From UBA1494_A sp963973975 (lineage in GTDB: Bacteria > Bacteroidota > Bacteroidia > Flavobacteriales_E > Vicingaceae), in assembly GCA_963973975.1 (NCBI GenBank), contig CAXBCF010000003.1, positions 1 to 64,000 on the forward strand: DNA of 64,000 nucleotides, given 5' to 3'. How positions within the stretch are numbered: position 1 is the stretch's first letter; every line of letters starts with the position of its first letter. The translations under genes and the position numbers were made by a program. A model generated the notes under the pieces. That model did not search any database. It saw only the letters and a list, made by a program, of their open reading frames with translations, and was not told the DNA's origin. Of this stretch, positions 1 to 8,018 are shown in pieces.

Positions 1-107
1 TAGGTGCAGGAGGAATAGCAACAATGTGGGAAGCGGTTTTTGCTGATGTTGGGGTGGCACTGTTAGCAATTTTTAATGCAGTAAGGATTCAACAAATGAA
101 ATTTTAA
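1..107 (+). CDS. Heavy-metal P-type ATPase, C-terminal end (partial)
   Basis: The window opens inside a reading frame whose last 34 residues match the C-terminal membrane helix of ZntA/CadA/CopA-type P1B ATPases: a Gly-rich start, Met-Trp-Glu, then Ala-Asp-Val-Gly-Val and the usual Asn-Ala-x-Arg before the stop. These inner-membrane pumps export or import Zn, Cd, Pb or Cu ions. The catalytic domains lie outside the window, so the metal cannot be judged. The next gene, an HMA-AraC fusion, starts 9 bases downstream on the same strand, which suggests a metal-response operon. Seen: the C-terminal signature. Inferred: the exact family. Confidence 0.7.
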   Translation, partial: GAGGIATMWEAVFADVGVALLAIFNAVRIQQMKF

Positions 108-116
108 ACCTAACCC

Positions 117-692
117 ATGAGCATTACACAAACACTTTACATCAAAAACATGTGCTGCTCCCGATGCTCAACTGTGGTACGAATTGAAATGGAAAAATTG
201 GGTATTGAAGTGCTGGCACTTGACATTGGAACACTAAAAATCAGATATAATCGAAAATCCATTGGGCTGCATCAAGTTCGTGAAGCACTTGAAAAGCATG
301 AATTAGGTATCATAGAAAACAAAGAAGCAATTACCGTTGCCGGGATAAAGCAGTTGCTATATGGTTTAGTTCAAAACAATGTTGATGACAATCTTGAGAA
401 AAAGAACTCCAAGTTCATCTCCGAACAATTAGGCCAGAATTATAGCCATTTAAGCCGTTTGTTTACCAAACACGAAAATACCACCATTGAAAAATACCTG
501 ATCCTTTTAAAAATTGAAAGAGTGAAGGAACTGTTGGAATACGATGAACAAACCTTATCAGGCATTTCCAAAATATTGGCATATAGCAGCACACAACATC
601 TTTCCCGCCAGTTTAAGCTGACCACCGGCATCTCCATCAGTGAGTACAAAAAGTTTTTACAGGTAAGAAGAATTTCGCCTGATAAATTCTGA
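117..692 (+). CDS. HMA-domain / AraC-type HTH fusion regulator
   Basis: A 191-aa protein. Residues 1-70 form a heavy-metal-associated (HMA) fold with the metal-binding Cys-x-x-Cys (C14-S-R-C17). Residues about 100-185 form an AraC/XylS double helix-turn-helix with the conserved second-helix pattern (HLSRQFK, then the Gly-Ile-Ser hinge). It probably senses a soft metal directly and regulates the P-type ATPase that ends 9 bases upstream. Stand-alone HMA metallochaperones and AraC regulators are common, and fusing the two makes a compact metal sensor. The metal and the DNA target are not visible. It is unclear whether this gene belongs to the host or is cargo of the element to the right. Confidence 0.8.
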   Translation: MSITQTLYIKNMCCSRCSTVVRIEMEKLGIEVLALDIGTLKIRYNRKSIGLHQVREALEKHELGIIENKEAITVAGIKQLLYGLVQNNVDDNLEKKNSKFISEQLGQNYSHLSRLFTKHENTTIEKYLILLKIERVKELLEYDEQTLSGISKILAYSSTQHLSRQFKLTTGISISEYKKFLQVRRISPDKF

Positions 693-1114
693 AGCCCTTA
701 CCATTCCCGAACAATAAGTTCAGCGCTGCACCCTCACTTTTCAATAAATTGTTGTACTTCATAAACAGGTTTTTTGTAAAACCACATTTTTTCTTACTCT
801 ATTAGGAACAAACGGTAATACCTGTTATTACTGGTGGTTGACCTAAAATGAATGAGAAATTTAACTACTGTTGCAAAATAAGTTGATATTAGTATATAAT
901 TTTGATGTTCCAAATGACTTTTAAAACAATCAAATTACAGTGATTTAATAGATAGTCGTATTGGATAACTGTTAGTTTATTTAACAAATTTTGATTAAAT
1001 TATATATAATGATGCACGTAGCACTACCAATGAAATATTTATGGCGAACAAGCGGTAACCTTACAGACAGTCTAAGGGTATTATTAGTAGAAGCACTCTG
1101 TAAAGATAGAGTTA
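693..1114. other. Intergenic region, about 420 bp
   Basis: An AT-rich stretch between the HMA-AraC gene and the PAS-domain gene. I see no tRNA, no inverted-repeat terminator with a T-tract and no clear TTTG/TAnnTTTG promoter pair. The last part (from 1030) holds a 30-codon frame that overlaps the next start codon and is listed separately. No sequence here resembles the tRNA-Leu fragment at 56.7 kb, so this is not a recognisable left end of the element. Confidence 0.5.
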
Positions 1115-1122
1115 ATGGGTAA
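1030..1122 (+). CDS. Possible 30-aa upstream ORF
   Basis: ATG at 1030 opens 30 codons rich in Leu, Val and Arg and ends in a TAA that overlaps the ATG of the next gene (ATGGGTAA). Such stop-start overlap is typical of translational coupling, so this may be a leader or a small real gene. There is no recognisable domain and no strong ribosome-binding site. It could equally be chance. Confidence 0.25.
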   Translation: MKYLWRTSGNLTDSLRVLLVEALCKDRVNG

Positions 1123-2068
1123 TTCAAATTCAATAGCAAGCCAGAGTGTGCAACTATTGGAATTGGTTGGCGCACTGCCCGATATATTAATGTTGGGGGT
1201 AGATGGTAATGGCAAAATTGTGTTGGCAAACGAATTAGCGAACAGTGTATTGTTAGGCCATAAAACAAAACATCAGTCCGTTGATCAGCTTATCCGGCTT
1301 CATCAGGATTGGAAAGAAACCACAGATACAGCATACCATTCATCACAGGAGGTTACATTGAATGTACACTCACAAAGTGATTCTGCTCAACTTTACATTT
1401 TCAGGCTGCCGATGGATGAAGACAATAGCATCGTATATGCGTTCATCATTGATTTAGGTAATAAAGAAACTGCTGATAACAAATCCCTTGACATGTCAAT
1501 GGAACACCAGACATCCATTCAGGCAATGAACAGAATAATCGGTCTGGCCAATGGTTTGATGAAACAGGAAGGAAGCCTGCAAACACAACAATTGGCCAAA
1601 TACATTTACGATAAGGCATGGAGCAAAAAAGAAGCTGGTCAAGGCTCTGTTCTATCTAAAATAAAGGATTTACCACCGGGCTACGACCTGATTGATTTTA
1701 ATGAAATTTTTGCGGAAGTGGTCAATATGGAGCGGTTAGGCATAGACCCCAATAAAATGTTGATTGATACAGAAGCCGAACCCGTGATATTTTTCTCTCA
1801 CCCACAACATCTGAAAACTTTGTTTACTGAACTAATCAAACATTTCTTTCAATTTGCAAAAAACCATCCGGTAATATTGTCTTTAAAAGTAAAAGAATCG
1901 CAATCAGGGGTGATTATCAGAGTAGAAGGGAAACCTTTAAATTCTTCAGAGGAAGTTTTTATGAAGGAGAGTGTATTAGCCCCATTAGATAAACTAAATG
2001 GTGAAGTAAGTTTAATCGAAAAAAATGAGGAAGTGGTCATTGTAGAATTGAATATTCCCAATATATAG
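1115..2068 (+). CDS. PAS domain plus degenerate histidine-kinase-like protein
   Basis: A 317-aa protein. Residues 10-115 look like a PAS sensor domain (VDGNGKIVLANELA matches the usual PAS start). Residues about 130-317 follow the layout of a sensor kinase: a helical segment resembling the dimerisation/H-box region (Ile-Ile-Gly-Leu-Ala), then an ATPase-like half. The key features are gone. No H-box His sits in the normal Ser-His-Glu context, the N-box Asn is replaced (ELIKHFFQFA), and there is no Gly-rich G1/G2 box. It is therefore probably a pseudokinase that signals by binding rather than phosphotransfer. No response regulator is nearby. It converges on the structural array with 11 bases between stops. 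Confidence 0.6.
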   Translation: MGNSNSIASQSVQLLELVGALPDILMLGVDGNGKIVLANELANSVLLGHKTKHQSVDQLIRLHQDWKETTDTAYHSSQEVTLNVHSQSDSAQLYIFRLPMDEDNSIVYAFIIDLGNKETADNKSLDMSMEHQTSIQAMNRIIGLANGLMKQEGSLQTQQLAKYIYDKAWSKKEAGQGSVLSKIKDLPPGYDLIDFNEIFAEVVNMERLGIDPNKMLIDTEAEPVIFFSHPQHLKTLFTELIKHFFQFAKNHPVILSLKVKESQSGVIIRVEGKPLNSSEEVFMKESVLAPLDKLNGEVSLIEKNEEVVIVELNIPNI

Positions 2069-2079
2069 GACTTGGTATA

Positions 2080-2616
2080 TTAACCTAAATGTGCAAAGAA
2101 GCCTATCAGCGCAGTTATGTTTCCGGCAACGCCATTGGCTTTTCCTGTCAATGCTCTGCCTAAAGCTCCTGTAAATCCACCATCACTTGCTGTTGCAAAA
2201 CCGGGCGTAGCAGAATTGTATATAAAATCTCCAATATTTACCTGTGCCTTGTCCATTGCCACTGTACATATTCCAGCATATTGAATTTTTACATTTTGTT
2301 CCGGATCCCCACCTTCAATAACAATTCCAAAAGGAAGTGGTTGAAAAGGGTTTGATTCAGGAAAGGTTTCAACAGCCATCGGTTTGGCTTCATTGAGCTT
2401 AATGATATATCCAGGCTGCAACGTAATGGATGAGCTATTGAGCATGGTAAGTGTAGGATCAAATCCCCTTACTGCAATTTCCATTTGAGATTCCACACCA
2501 TTGGCATCCATCTTGTAAAGCAATCCATCTTTTTTGAAATACACCCTCACCTTACCTAAACCCGGAGCCTGGGGACTTTCAACAACTGGTATGTCCAAAG
2601 GATTAAAATGCTCCAT
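2080..2616 (-). CDS. Beta-rich virion surface/fibre-like protein (last gene of array)
   Basis: A 178-aa protein at the promoter-distal end of the array. Residues 10-45 carry a module also present in the next gene upstream: a Pro-rich segment, then VRVYF-x-x-DG-x-L-x-KMD-x-x-G-x-E-x-Q. This suggests a shared docking segment. The C-terminal half is Gly/Ala-rich beta sequence with short repeats (FTGALGRALTG, then NGVAGNITALIGF), reminiscent of DUF2190-type phage decoration proteins. No signal peptide or membrane segment is seen. Its start codon overlaps the stop of the upstream gene by one base, so the two are co-translated. The role as spike or decoration protein is inferred from context and composition. 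Confidence 0.6.
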   Translation of the reverse strand: MEHFNPLDIPVVESPQAPGLGKVRVYFKKDGLLYKMDANGVESQMEIAVRGFDPTLTMLNSSSITLQPGYIIKLNEAKPMAVETFPESNPFQPLPFGIVIEGGDPEQNVKIQYAGICTVAMDKAQVNIGDFIYNSATPGFATASDGGFTGALGRALTGKANGVAGNITALIGFFAHLG

Positions 2617-3200
2617 TATGCTACAATAGTTACTAAAAAGCTGCCTACTACCGGAACCTGTGGTGTCAATACCAATGTGTCATCATCTGGTGTGTTGTTA
2701 TTTACTGCAATGTTTCCTTCTCCGGTGATGAAGTTTCGCAGTTGAAAAGCAATAGCCTTTGTACCGAAACCATGATTTATGATAACGGTACGTGCAATAT
2801 GCACCTCACCGTCCACATCAAGGTCAGTGGCCAGTCCTCCTTCCTCTACCGTTACGGTCGTGCTTTCACCTTTTAGTTCAGAGCCTTGCACCGTAAGTAA
2901 TTTGTCGTTTGCGCCACCCGATGAACCGTTAATTACAAACAGCTTGCCAGCTACCAGCTTGGCAGTTTGGTCGCCTTCCACTTCAATGGTTTGCGGGTCG
3001 GCTACATCAATAATGTTAAAGCTCTCGGTAAGCGATATTTGTTCTTCATGCTTTTTCAGATGTACCTGCTTTTCAATTCCAGTGGAATCCATTTTTCGCA
3101 ATACTCCATCCGGTGTAAAATAAACATATACCTGCCCCGGAGGTGGAGGCGTTGCCGGAGTTTTAATGGTCGGTATCACCAATGCACTTAAATTATTCAT
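2616..3200 (-). CDS. Virion fibre/spike-like protein, paralogue of 3212-3739
   Basis: A 194-aa beta-rich protein. The N-terminal 45 residues repeat the Pro-rich VYVYF-x-x-DG-x-L-x-KMD module of the downstream gene. The C-terminal part (about 115-194) aligns with the upstream 175-aa protein: an HGFGT/HGLDT turn, then TGE, DDD, LVL or LIL, and a closing PQVPVVG or PQVPIIG segment. The gene is thus a chimera linking both neighbours, as expected for modular receptor-binding or spike proteins. There is no membrane segment. The family is not recognised, and the surface role is inferred from modularity and position next to the fibre and lysis genes. Confidence 0.6.
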   Translation of the reverse strand: MNNLSALVIPTIKTPATPPPPGQVYVYFTPDGVLRKMDSTGIEKQVHLKKHEEQISLTESFNIIDVADPQTIEVEGDQTAKLVAGKLFVINGSSGGANDKLLTVQGSELKGESTTVTVEEGGLATDLDVDGEVHIARTVIINHGFGTKAIAFQLRNFITGEGNIAVNNNTPDDDTLVLTPQVPVVGSFLVTIVA

Positions 3201-3211
3201 AGTTGCTTGTT

Positions 3212-3739
3212 TTATCCAAATACCGTTAGCCTGAAATCACCGATTATCGGAACCTGGGGTTTTAAAATCAATTTATTGTTATTGCTGCTGTCATCATCTA
3301 TAATTGTTGTTTCACCGGTAGCAGCTCGTTTGAGCCGGTAAACAATATCTTCGGTGTCCAGTCCATGCTGAACGTTTACATTTTGAGCAATATGAGCCAT
3401 ACCGTTTTCAGGCAAGCCTTGAGTAAGGTTGGCCTGCGTAAAGCTGATGTTCATTACATCTTCTTCAATCACCTGAATTGATGCCACTTCATAAAGACCG
3501 TCATTGATGCTACTTGCTTCACCATCACTGGAACCTTCGATAAGCACTACCTGCCCTTGTGGGAAAAGAACCGCTTCATCAGAAGCGATTTGAATGGTTG
3601 TATCATCAATCACTTGTATAATATCAATAGACTGGGTAAGCTGTATTGTCTGTAAGTAAACAGATACATCACCACTACCGCTTTGTGAGGATCCTCCGGT
3701 ATTGCCCCGTACAAATCTATTTCGGTTAATGTATCGCAT
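3212..3739 (-). CDS. Virion fibre/spike-like protein, paralogue of 2616-3200
   Basis: A 175-aa protein with a short basic N-terminus (RYINRNRFVRG), a Gly/Ser linker and a beta-strand-rich body. Its last 60 residues (QHGLDTEDIVYRL, TGETTI, then KLILKPQVPIIGDF) match the end of the downstream 194-aa protein, so the pair arose by duplication. It lacks that protein's Pro-rich KMD module. The start overlaps the stop of the upstream gene by one base. Probably part of a surface spike. No known domain is recognised. Confidence 0.55.
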   Translation of the reverse strand: MRYINRNRFVRGNTGGSSQSGSGDVSVYLQTIQLTQSIDIIQVIDDTTIQIASDEAVLFPQGQVVLIEGSSDGEASSINDGLYEVASIQVIEEDVMNISFTQANLTQGLPENGMAHIAQNVNVQHGLDTEDIVYRLKRAATGETTIIDDDSSNNNKLILKPQVPIIGDFRLTVFG

Positions 3740-4161
3740 TATGCCTGTGCTGTTTTATAATACTGAATCCGAAGGCTATGGCTTTTTCCGTCTTCAATTC
3801 CAATAAACCGAAGGTTGTCCAGGTTCGCTTTGCCTGCGGGTTCATAAATGTCGTTATCGCCTAATCCGAAGCCGGAGCTATCGGTAGGGTCTGTTCCATT
3901 TTTCTTATACCGGATAACACGTCCTTTACTGGTTGAACTGTCATCGGCTTCAACCATAATAGTTGCGGAGACTGCATTATCGGGAACTGTCAGGTTTTTT
4001 ACCTCTGAATGGTCAACAACTAGGTCTTGATAGCCATCATCTTCCTCTGATATGGGAATCAGTCCTCTTTCATTGGCACTAAGCAGTACCAGTTCCTCCA
4101 CATAATCCATCAGGATGGAGAAGTTGTTGTGTGGATATGGATTTTTTTTCTGGTTAGCCAT
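3739..4161 (-). CDS. Small beta-sandwich structural protein
   Basis: A 140-aa protein. The second half (LTVPDNAVSATIMVEAD, then VIRYKKNG, GLGDNDIYEP, LRFIGIEDG, SLRIQYYK) has the strand order often seen in small phage beta-sandwich proteins that cap or decorate virion components. There is no signal, membrane segment or catalytic motif. It lies between an M15 peptidase gene and the spike-like pair. A structural role is likely from context, but no family can be named. Confidence 0.5.
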   Translation of the reverse strand: MANQKKNPYPHNNFSILMDYVEELVLLSANERGLIPISEEDDGYQDLVVDHSEVKNLTVPDNAVSATIMVEADDSSTSKGRVIRYKKNGTDPTDSSGFGLGDNDIYEPAGKANLDNLRFIGIEDGKSHSLRIQYYKTAQA

Positions 4162-4181
4162 TTCTAATTTTTTTAACGCTA

Positions 4182-4682
4182 TTATGCGAAGGGATTGATA
4201 GGAGGCTTCGATCCCAAAGGATAGCCCCAGGCCACATATTGTGGCTTGGATTCATCGTTATCCAAATGCACGAAGGTGCTTCCTATTCCAATTCGTTTAA
4301 ATCCTGTTTCTCTTGCTGCTTTCACAATTTTGTCCCTTATTTCCCGTGTAGGTGTTTTAATATCTGCTGCTTTGCACACCGGTATTTGGTGTGCAGAGCT
4401 GTTAACCCCTCCAACCTTACTATTCCAGTATGCACTTCTGGCTCCTGAATTAATCCAGTCGAAGATGGGTAGCTTTGTTTTGCGTTGCACCTTTTGGAGC
4501 ATCCGGATAAATTCTTTGTCCATGCACTTGCCTGAACTGGGAATGTCAGGGCTGTCAAACTTTTGTAAGTCAACTTTGCCTTTTGCACGATCACGGATTA
4601 CTATAATCGTTCCGACTACTGCTATCAATGCAACGCCAATACCGACACCCCAGTAGATGTATTTTGTCGTTTCCCTGTTCAC
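4182..4682 (-). CDS. Membrane-anchored M15-type peptidoglycan peptidase
   Basis: A 166-aa protein with one N-terminal membrane helix (about 8-29) and a C-terminal peptidase M15 domain. The zinc-site motifs are present: Ser-Ser-Ala-His98 with Asp107 (the SxHxxxxxxD pattern) and the His139-Leu-Asp motif. M15 enzymes cleave D-Ala or L-Ala-D-Glu bonds in peptidoglycan cross-links. The anchor puts the domain on a membrane, either the host inner membrane or, as I infer, the internal membrane of a virion where it would open the wall at entry. The membrane anchor plus catalytic domain is a layout repeated in several neighbours. Confidence 0.8.
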   Translation of the reverse strand: MNRETTKYIYWGVGIGVALIAVVGTIIVIRDRAKGKVDLQKFDSPDIPSSGKCMDKEFIRMLQKVQRKTKLPIFDWINSGARSAYWNSKVGGVNSSAHQIPVCKAADIKTPTREIRDKIVKAARETGFKRIGIGSTFVHLDNDESKPQYVAWGYPLGSKPPINPFA

Positions 4683-4685
4683 GTT

Positions 4686-4838
4686 TTATGCTTGTTCTTT
4701 TTCCTGGCATTTGCATTTTTTAGCATCATTTTTTCGTTGGTACATAGTATATAGGTTGACTGTAACCAATGCTATATTCAAAGCCAGAAAGGTTGTGAAC
4801 AATACCTTTGTTAGTTTACTTTCTTCATTATTCGCCAT
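4686..4838 (-). CDS. 50-aa single-pass membrane protein
   Basis: A short frame that fills the gap between the M15 peptidase and the coiled-coil protein. It begins MANNEESKLTK, has one hydrophobic helix (about 12-33, LFTTFLALNIALVTVNLY) and ends in a Lys/Cys/Glu-rich tail with CKC. Its ATG overlaps the end of the upstream gene and its stop lies 3 bases from the next start, as in the rest of this tightly packed operon. Size and layout match the other small anchored proteins here. It may be a minor membrane component of the virion or part of the lysis set. Confidence 0.7.
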   Translation of the reverse strand: MANNEESKLTKVLFTTFLALNIALVTVNLYTMYQRKNDAKKCKCQEKEQA

Positions 4839-5175
4839 GTTTCTGTTTTTTGAGTTCTTCTAATTTTCCGGTCAGCTCCTTGTTGCATTTTTCAAGGCTG
4901 CCAATATGTTTTTCCAGTTCGTTGATACGGTTGCGTTGTTTGTCAATTGTCTGTCGCATTTCCATATTATACCCTTCCAGTTCTTTCACCCTTTGCTCCA
5001 GCTTTTGCGACCACCCAACCCAGTTATCCACTATTTGACTATTCGCCTGAGCAAAGAGATTACTGGTTTCGGCCTTTTTTAGCCGTTTATCTATTCGCAG
5101 TTTCAACAGGATTTCAACCAGCTTCCAAAAGCCGGTGGCTCCAAGTATAACTGCTATGAGTTTTGCAAATTCCAT
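4828..5175 (-). CDS. Membrane-anchored coiled-coil protein
   Basis: A 115-aa protein with an N-terminal hydrophobic helix (about 4-25) and a long heptad-patterned coiled coil (about 50-110, rich in Glu, Lys, Leu and Asn; ends ELTGKLEELKKQKHGE). Topology is like a spanin inner-membrane subunit or a phage membrane strut. It sits just downstream of a glucosaminidase gene. No enzyme motif is present. A lysis or entry role is inferred. Confidence 0.6.
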   Translation of the reverse strand: MEFAKLIAVILGATGFWKLVEILLKLRIDKRLKKAETSNLFAQANSQIVDNWVGWSQKLEQRVKELEGYNMEMRQTIDKQRNRINELEKHIGSLEKCNKELTGKLEELKKQKHGE

Positions 5176-5190
5176 TTTGTCTGCTTCACG

Positions 5191-5823
5191 TTACTTAATT
5201 GTTTCTTTTCGATATTGTACTACTCCGTAAATAATCAGTCCGGTTCCAACGACCAGAATTGCTACCGGTAATATCACCTTCCAGGGATTTCCTTTTGTGC
5301 CTTTGGTTTTAATGATTGTTGCAATGTCGTTCATTACCCCTTTCACTTTGTCGGCATAACCGGGTGCGGTGGCGTATCCTGCCTGTGCCACTTCCTCTGC
5401 AAAACGGTAAGGGTCGCCCCTGTTTCGCATGGCTTGTTGGTATCGGGATGATTTGGAGAGCAATCCCGCCCAATCTAAAAAGGCATGTAAGGAAGTAGGA
5501 TATGCCCGGAAATAATCTTTGATTTTGTACTTCCATTTTCCGGCTGTACTCATTACAGGATAACCGGGAAAGATGAATGGAAAATTGACACTGGGCTTGC
5601 TTGAATATTCTGTTGTAGCTACCAATTGTTCCTCTCCAGTCCAGCCACCATAATTTTGTCCGGATCCGGCTTTCATGCCAAAGAGCATGTTGCCCGGTGA
5701 ATGCTTTCCCCATCCTGATTCCAGTGCGCTTTGTGCCAACGCAAAAAGGGCAGGAACACCTGTTTTGCGTTCTGCCTTCTTTGCATGGTTATAGTATTTC
5801 TGGACAAAGTTTTCCTTGCTCAT
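5191..5823 (-). CDS. Membrane-anchored GH73 glucosaminidase
   Basis: A 210-aa protein. Residues 5-165 form a FlgJ/LytG-type glucosaminidase domain with the catalytic Glu35 in the typical ALAQSALESGWG motif, then NMLFGMKA, the Tyr-Phe-Arg segment before LHAF, and the YATAPGYADKV end motif. GH73 enzymes cut the GlcNAc-beta-1,4-MurNAc bond of peptidoglycan. A C-terminal membrane helix (about 178-200) follows, so this enzyme is tail-anchored. Phage endolysins are normally soluble, so the anchor argues for a virion- or membrane-bound wall-opening role. It lies directly downstream of the fibre-like gene. Confidence 0.85.
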   Translation of the reverse strand: MSKENFVQKYYNHAKKAERKTGVPALFALAQSALESGWGKHSPGNMLFGMKAGSGQNYGGWTGEEQLVATTEYSSKPSVNFPFIFPGYPVMSTAGKWKYKIKDYFRAYPTSLHAFLDWAGLLSKSSRYQQAMRNRGDPYRFAEEVAQAGYATAPGYADKVKGVMNDIATIIKTKGTKGNPWKVILPVAILVVGTGLIIYGVVQYRKETIK

Positions 5824-5846
5824 TATTCATTCACATTAAACTCATT

Positions 5847-7304
5847 TTATGAGGGTGGCTGTGCTCCGTTATACTCTAATGGAAACTTGGCTACGTATGG
5901 TGTCAGATTCAATATCAATTCCTCATTCGCATCGGTAAAGGTTCCGGATAAAAACACTTTTCCATTTGCATCTACCTGCACGAAATACACGTTCCCAGTA
6001 CTGGATAACATAATGGTTGGCTGGTGGGGTGTAGGGGTATTCAGCGGTTTTGGAAAATTCAGAATATGCACGAAGTTGTAGGTAGCCGGTATCGCAATAT
6101 TTGGCTTTAGCCGGATATCCTTGCAGACAATCATATTCCCGTTCACTGACACATAGCGGTTCCTTCCAGGTGTGGTTCTAATGTTCGGATTAATGTTTGC
6201 CCCTGCAATGGATAATTGTGTTTCACGATTCAGGTAATTATCCAGTCGTACTTTCAGCTTTAATGGTGTTACGATACGTTGGTTGTCTGCCCCTGCATCC
6301 GTTTCTGCCTGCGTAGCAATTTCAGCGATACCCGAAGCACCTTCGGTGGCCAGTTTGGTTACAAACCAGGTCGCCAACTTCAAGGGTGTTACAATTCTAC
6401 TGTTATCGCCACCGGTATTTACTTCTGCCTGGGTAGCTATTTCTGCCAGCCCTGTCTGTACTTCTGTGGCATTACGTCCATCCAGCAAGTTTTTTAATTT
6501 CAGAGCAGTTACGATGCGTAAATCATCCGCCCCTGCATTTACTTCTGCTTGTGTGGCTATTTCAGCAATACCGGCAATGATTTCCGTTGCCTGAACCAGG
6601 TTGGATTGGATAATTCCCCAATCTGCTCCAACGGTTGCCTGGTCACCACCCGGATTGTCATTGATACAATAGAACACATCTCTTGGCTCTACATCTTCTC
6701 CGGCAGCTCCACCGATTTTACCGCCTATGCTTACTGTATAGGCATCACCAGCCTGACCAGCAGGAAAGTTTGGATTAGTGGAACAATCGAAAAACCCTTT
6801 ATTCTCCCATAAACCTGTTATCTTATCTGAAACAAATTGAAAAAGGGTTTGGGGCGTAACAATTTTACTGTTATCTATTCCTGCATCGACTTCCGGCTGT
6901 GATGCGATTTCTGCTATCCCTGCTTCTCCTTCCGATGCTGCGGGAATCTGTGGCTTGATTCCGGTAACAATCTGAAAACATATACCGTCAAAAACAAGGT
7001 CATAAATCAGCGTGTTGTTAAGGTCATTCGGATCAAGGTCGGCCAATGCTCCGTTTACTATCTTCATCAGGGGAACATCTCCTTTGCCATCCACATCAAG
7101 TGTGCCTGTTCCTCCATTGGCATGGTTGAACTTTACCTGCAAGTGCATTCCCACCCTGTACTGGCTAATGGGCGGATCAAGCACTAAGGCGTAATCATCG
7201 GTAGCTCCGGTCGTTTCTCCATAACCGCCAATGCTGTGTTCAATCGGAAAGTCTCCGACAAAGGTGATGTCCTGTAAATTTATATCGCTTTGGTATCCGC
7301 TCAT
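5847..7304 (-). CDS. Tail-fibre-like receptor-binding protein with repeats
   Basis: A 485-aa protein with the signature of phage fibres: four imperfect copies of a unit GIAEIA-T/S-Q-x-E-x-(N/D)AG-x-D-(N/D)-x-(R/K)IVT-P/A-x-x-L (residues about 130-350), the repeat seen in many tail-fibre and side-fibre proteins. The N-terminal 120 residues are a beta domain with GTGTLDVDG. The C-terminal 120 residues form a beta-rich tip. There is no membrane segment. It probably forms a trimeric fibre that binds the host surface. In this element it has no tail module around it, so it may project from the virion surface instead. Confidence 0.75.
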   Translation of the reverse strand: MSGYQSDINLQDITFVGDFPIEHSIGGYGETTGATDDYALVLDPPISQYRVGMHLQVKFNHANGGTGTLDVDGKGDVPLMKIVNGALADLDPNDLNNTLIYDLVFDGICFQIVTGIKPQIPAASEGEAGIAEIASQPEVDAGIDNSKIVTPQTLFQFVSDKITGLWENKGFFDCSTNPNFPAGQAGDAYTVSIGGKIGGAAGEDVEPRDVFYCINDNPGGDQATVGADWGIIQSNLVQATEIIAGIAEIATQAEVNAGADDLRIVTALKLKNLLDGRNATEVQTGLAEIATQAEVNTGGDNSRIVTPLKLATWFVTKLATEGASGIAEIATQAETDAGADNQRIVTPLKLKVRLDNYLNRETQLSIAGANINPNIRTTPGRNRYVSVNGNMIVCKDIRLKPNIAIPATYNFVHILNFPKPLNTPTPHQPTIMLSSTGNVYFVQVDANGKVFLSGTFTDANEELILNLTPYVAKFPLEYNGAQPPS

Positions 7305-7336
7305 GGCTTCATTTTTTTAGTTAATTACTTGTCCGC

Positions 7337-7762
7337 CTACTGGCTGATTGCTATGGCTGTCAAAATGCCCATTCCAATTCCGAGCAGGGTTTTGTGCCAT
7401 TTTCCTCTTTTGATTTTTTTCTCCTGTGCCAGTATGGTTGTGTTCAACAGTTCAATGTTTACCTGTTGGTTTCGGGTGATGGTATCCATATTGAATACCT
7501 TGCTTTCAAGAGTTTGAATAGTGCTATCTTGTTTTTGTGTAATAAGATGCAGGCGGGAGTTCTCTAACTCCAATCGGGTAGCGATGGAATCTTTATAGAT
7601 TCCGCTTTCGATGCGCTTGGCAATTTCTTTGGATTGTTGAATAGTAAAGCAGAAAACGGTGTCCTCATTAATTTGCTGTACTATCGGTTTTAAACCCTGC
7701 GAAAAAGCGAAACAACTCATCGTTGTCAAAATGGTCAATAGCAATAATCTTTTCATTTTCAC
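7337..7762 (-). CDS. Secreted/anchored coiled-coil protein, spanin-like
   Basis: A 141-aa protein with an N-terminal signal-like segment (KRLLLLTILTTMSCFAFS, with a Cys suiting a signal peptide or lipoprotein), a long polar coiled coil (about 25-115) and a hydrophobic C-terminus (LLGIGMGILTAIAIS). The frame starts ATGAAAATG, so the second Met may be used. It overlaps the upstream coiled-coil gene by about 95 bases in another frame, an arrangement typical of nested spanin (Rz/Rz1-like) pairs that disrupt the outer membrane at lysis. Function is inferred from topology and overlap. Confidence 0.55.
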   Translation of the reverse strand: MKMKRLLLLTILTTMSCFAFSQGLKPIVQQINEDTVFCFTIQQSKEIAKRIESGIYKDSIATRLELENSRLHLITQKQDSTIQTLESKVFNMDTITRNQQVNIELLNTTILAQEKKIKRGKWHKTLLGIGMGILTAIAISQ

Positions 7763-8018
7763 TTTTTTTCAATTCATTAATTACCTGCCGGTCTATCCTG
7801 ATCAGCTTCTTTACACTGTCCGTTTCGGACTTCAACCGGGTTATCTGTATATCGAGCATCCGGTTGTTTGCCCTTAGCGAATCGTTCCGCATTTGCAGAT
7901 TTTCGATTTGCTTTGAGTAGTTCCCATAATCGGGTTCTTCGCACGGCACGTACCACCAGAAATATGCAAGTACCAATAAGCATAGGCAAACTATCAATAT
8001 GGTTTTACACTTGTCCAT
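7668..8018 (-). CDS. Rz-like inner-membrane coiled-coil protein
   Basis: A 116-aa protein with an N-terminal membrane anchor (about 7-26), then a periplasmic coiled coil (30-90) with regular Leu/Ile heptads. Its 3' part overlaps the next gene in another frame. An anchored coiled coil, an overlapping partner with a signal sequence and a polytopic protein just upstream together match a holin / i-spanin / o-spanin cassette. No sequence family is recognised, so the spanin call rests on architecture. Confidence 0.55.
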   Translation of the reverse strand: MDKCKTILIVCLCLLVLAYFWWYVPCEEPDYGNYSKQIENLQMRNDSLRANNRMLDIQITRLKSETDSVKKLIRIDRQVINELKKSENEKIIAIDHFDNDELFRFFAGFKTDSTAN

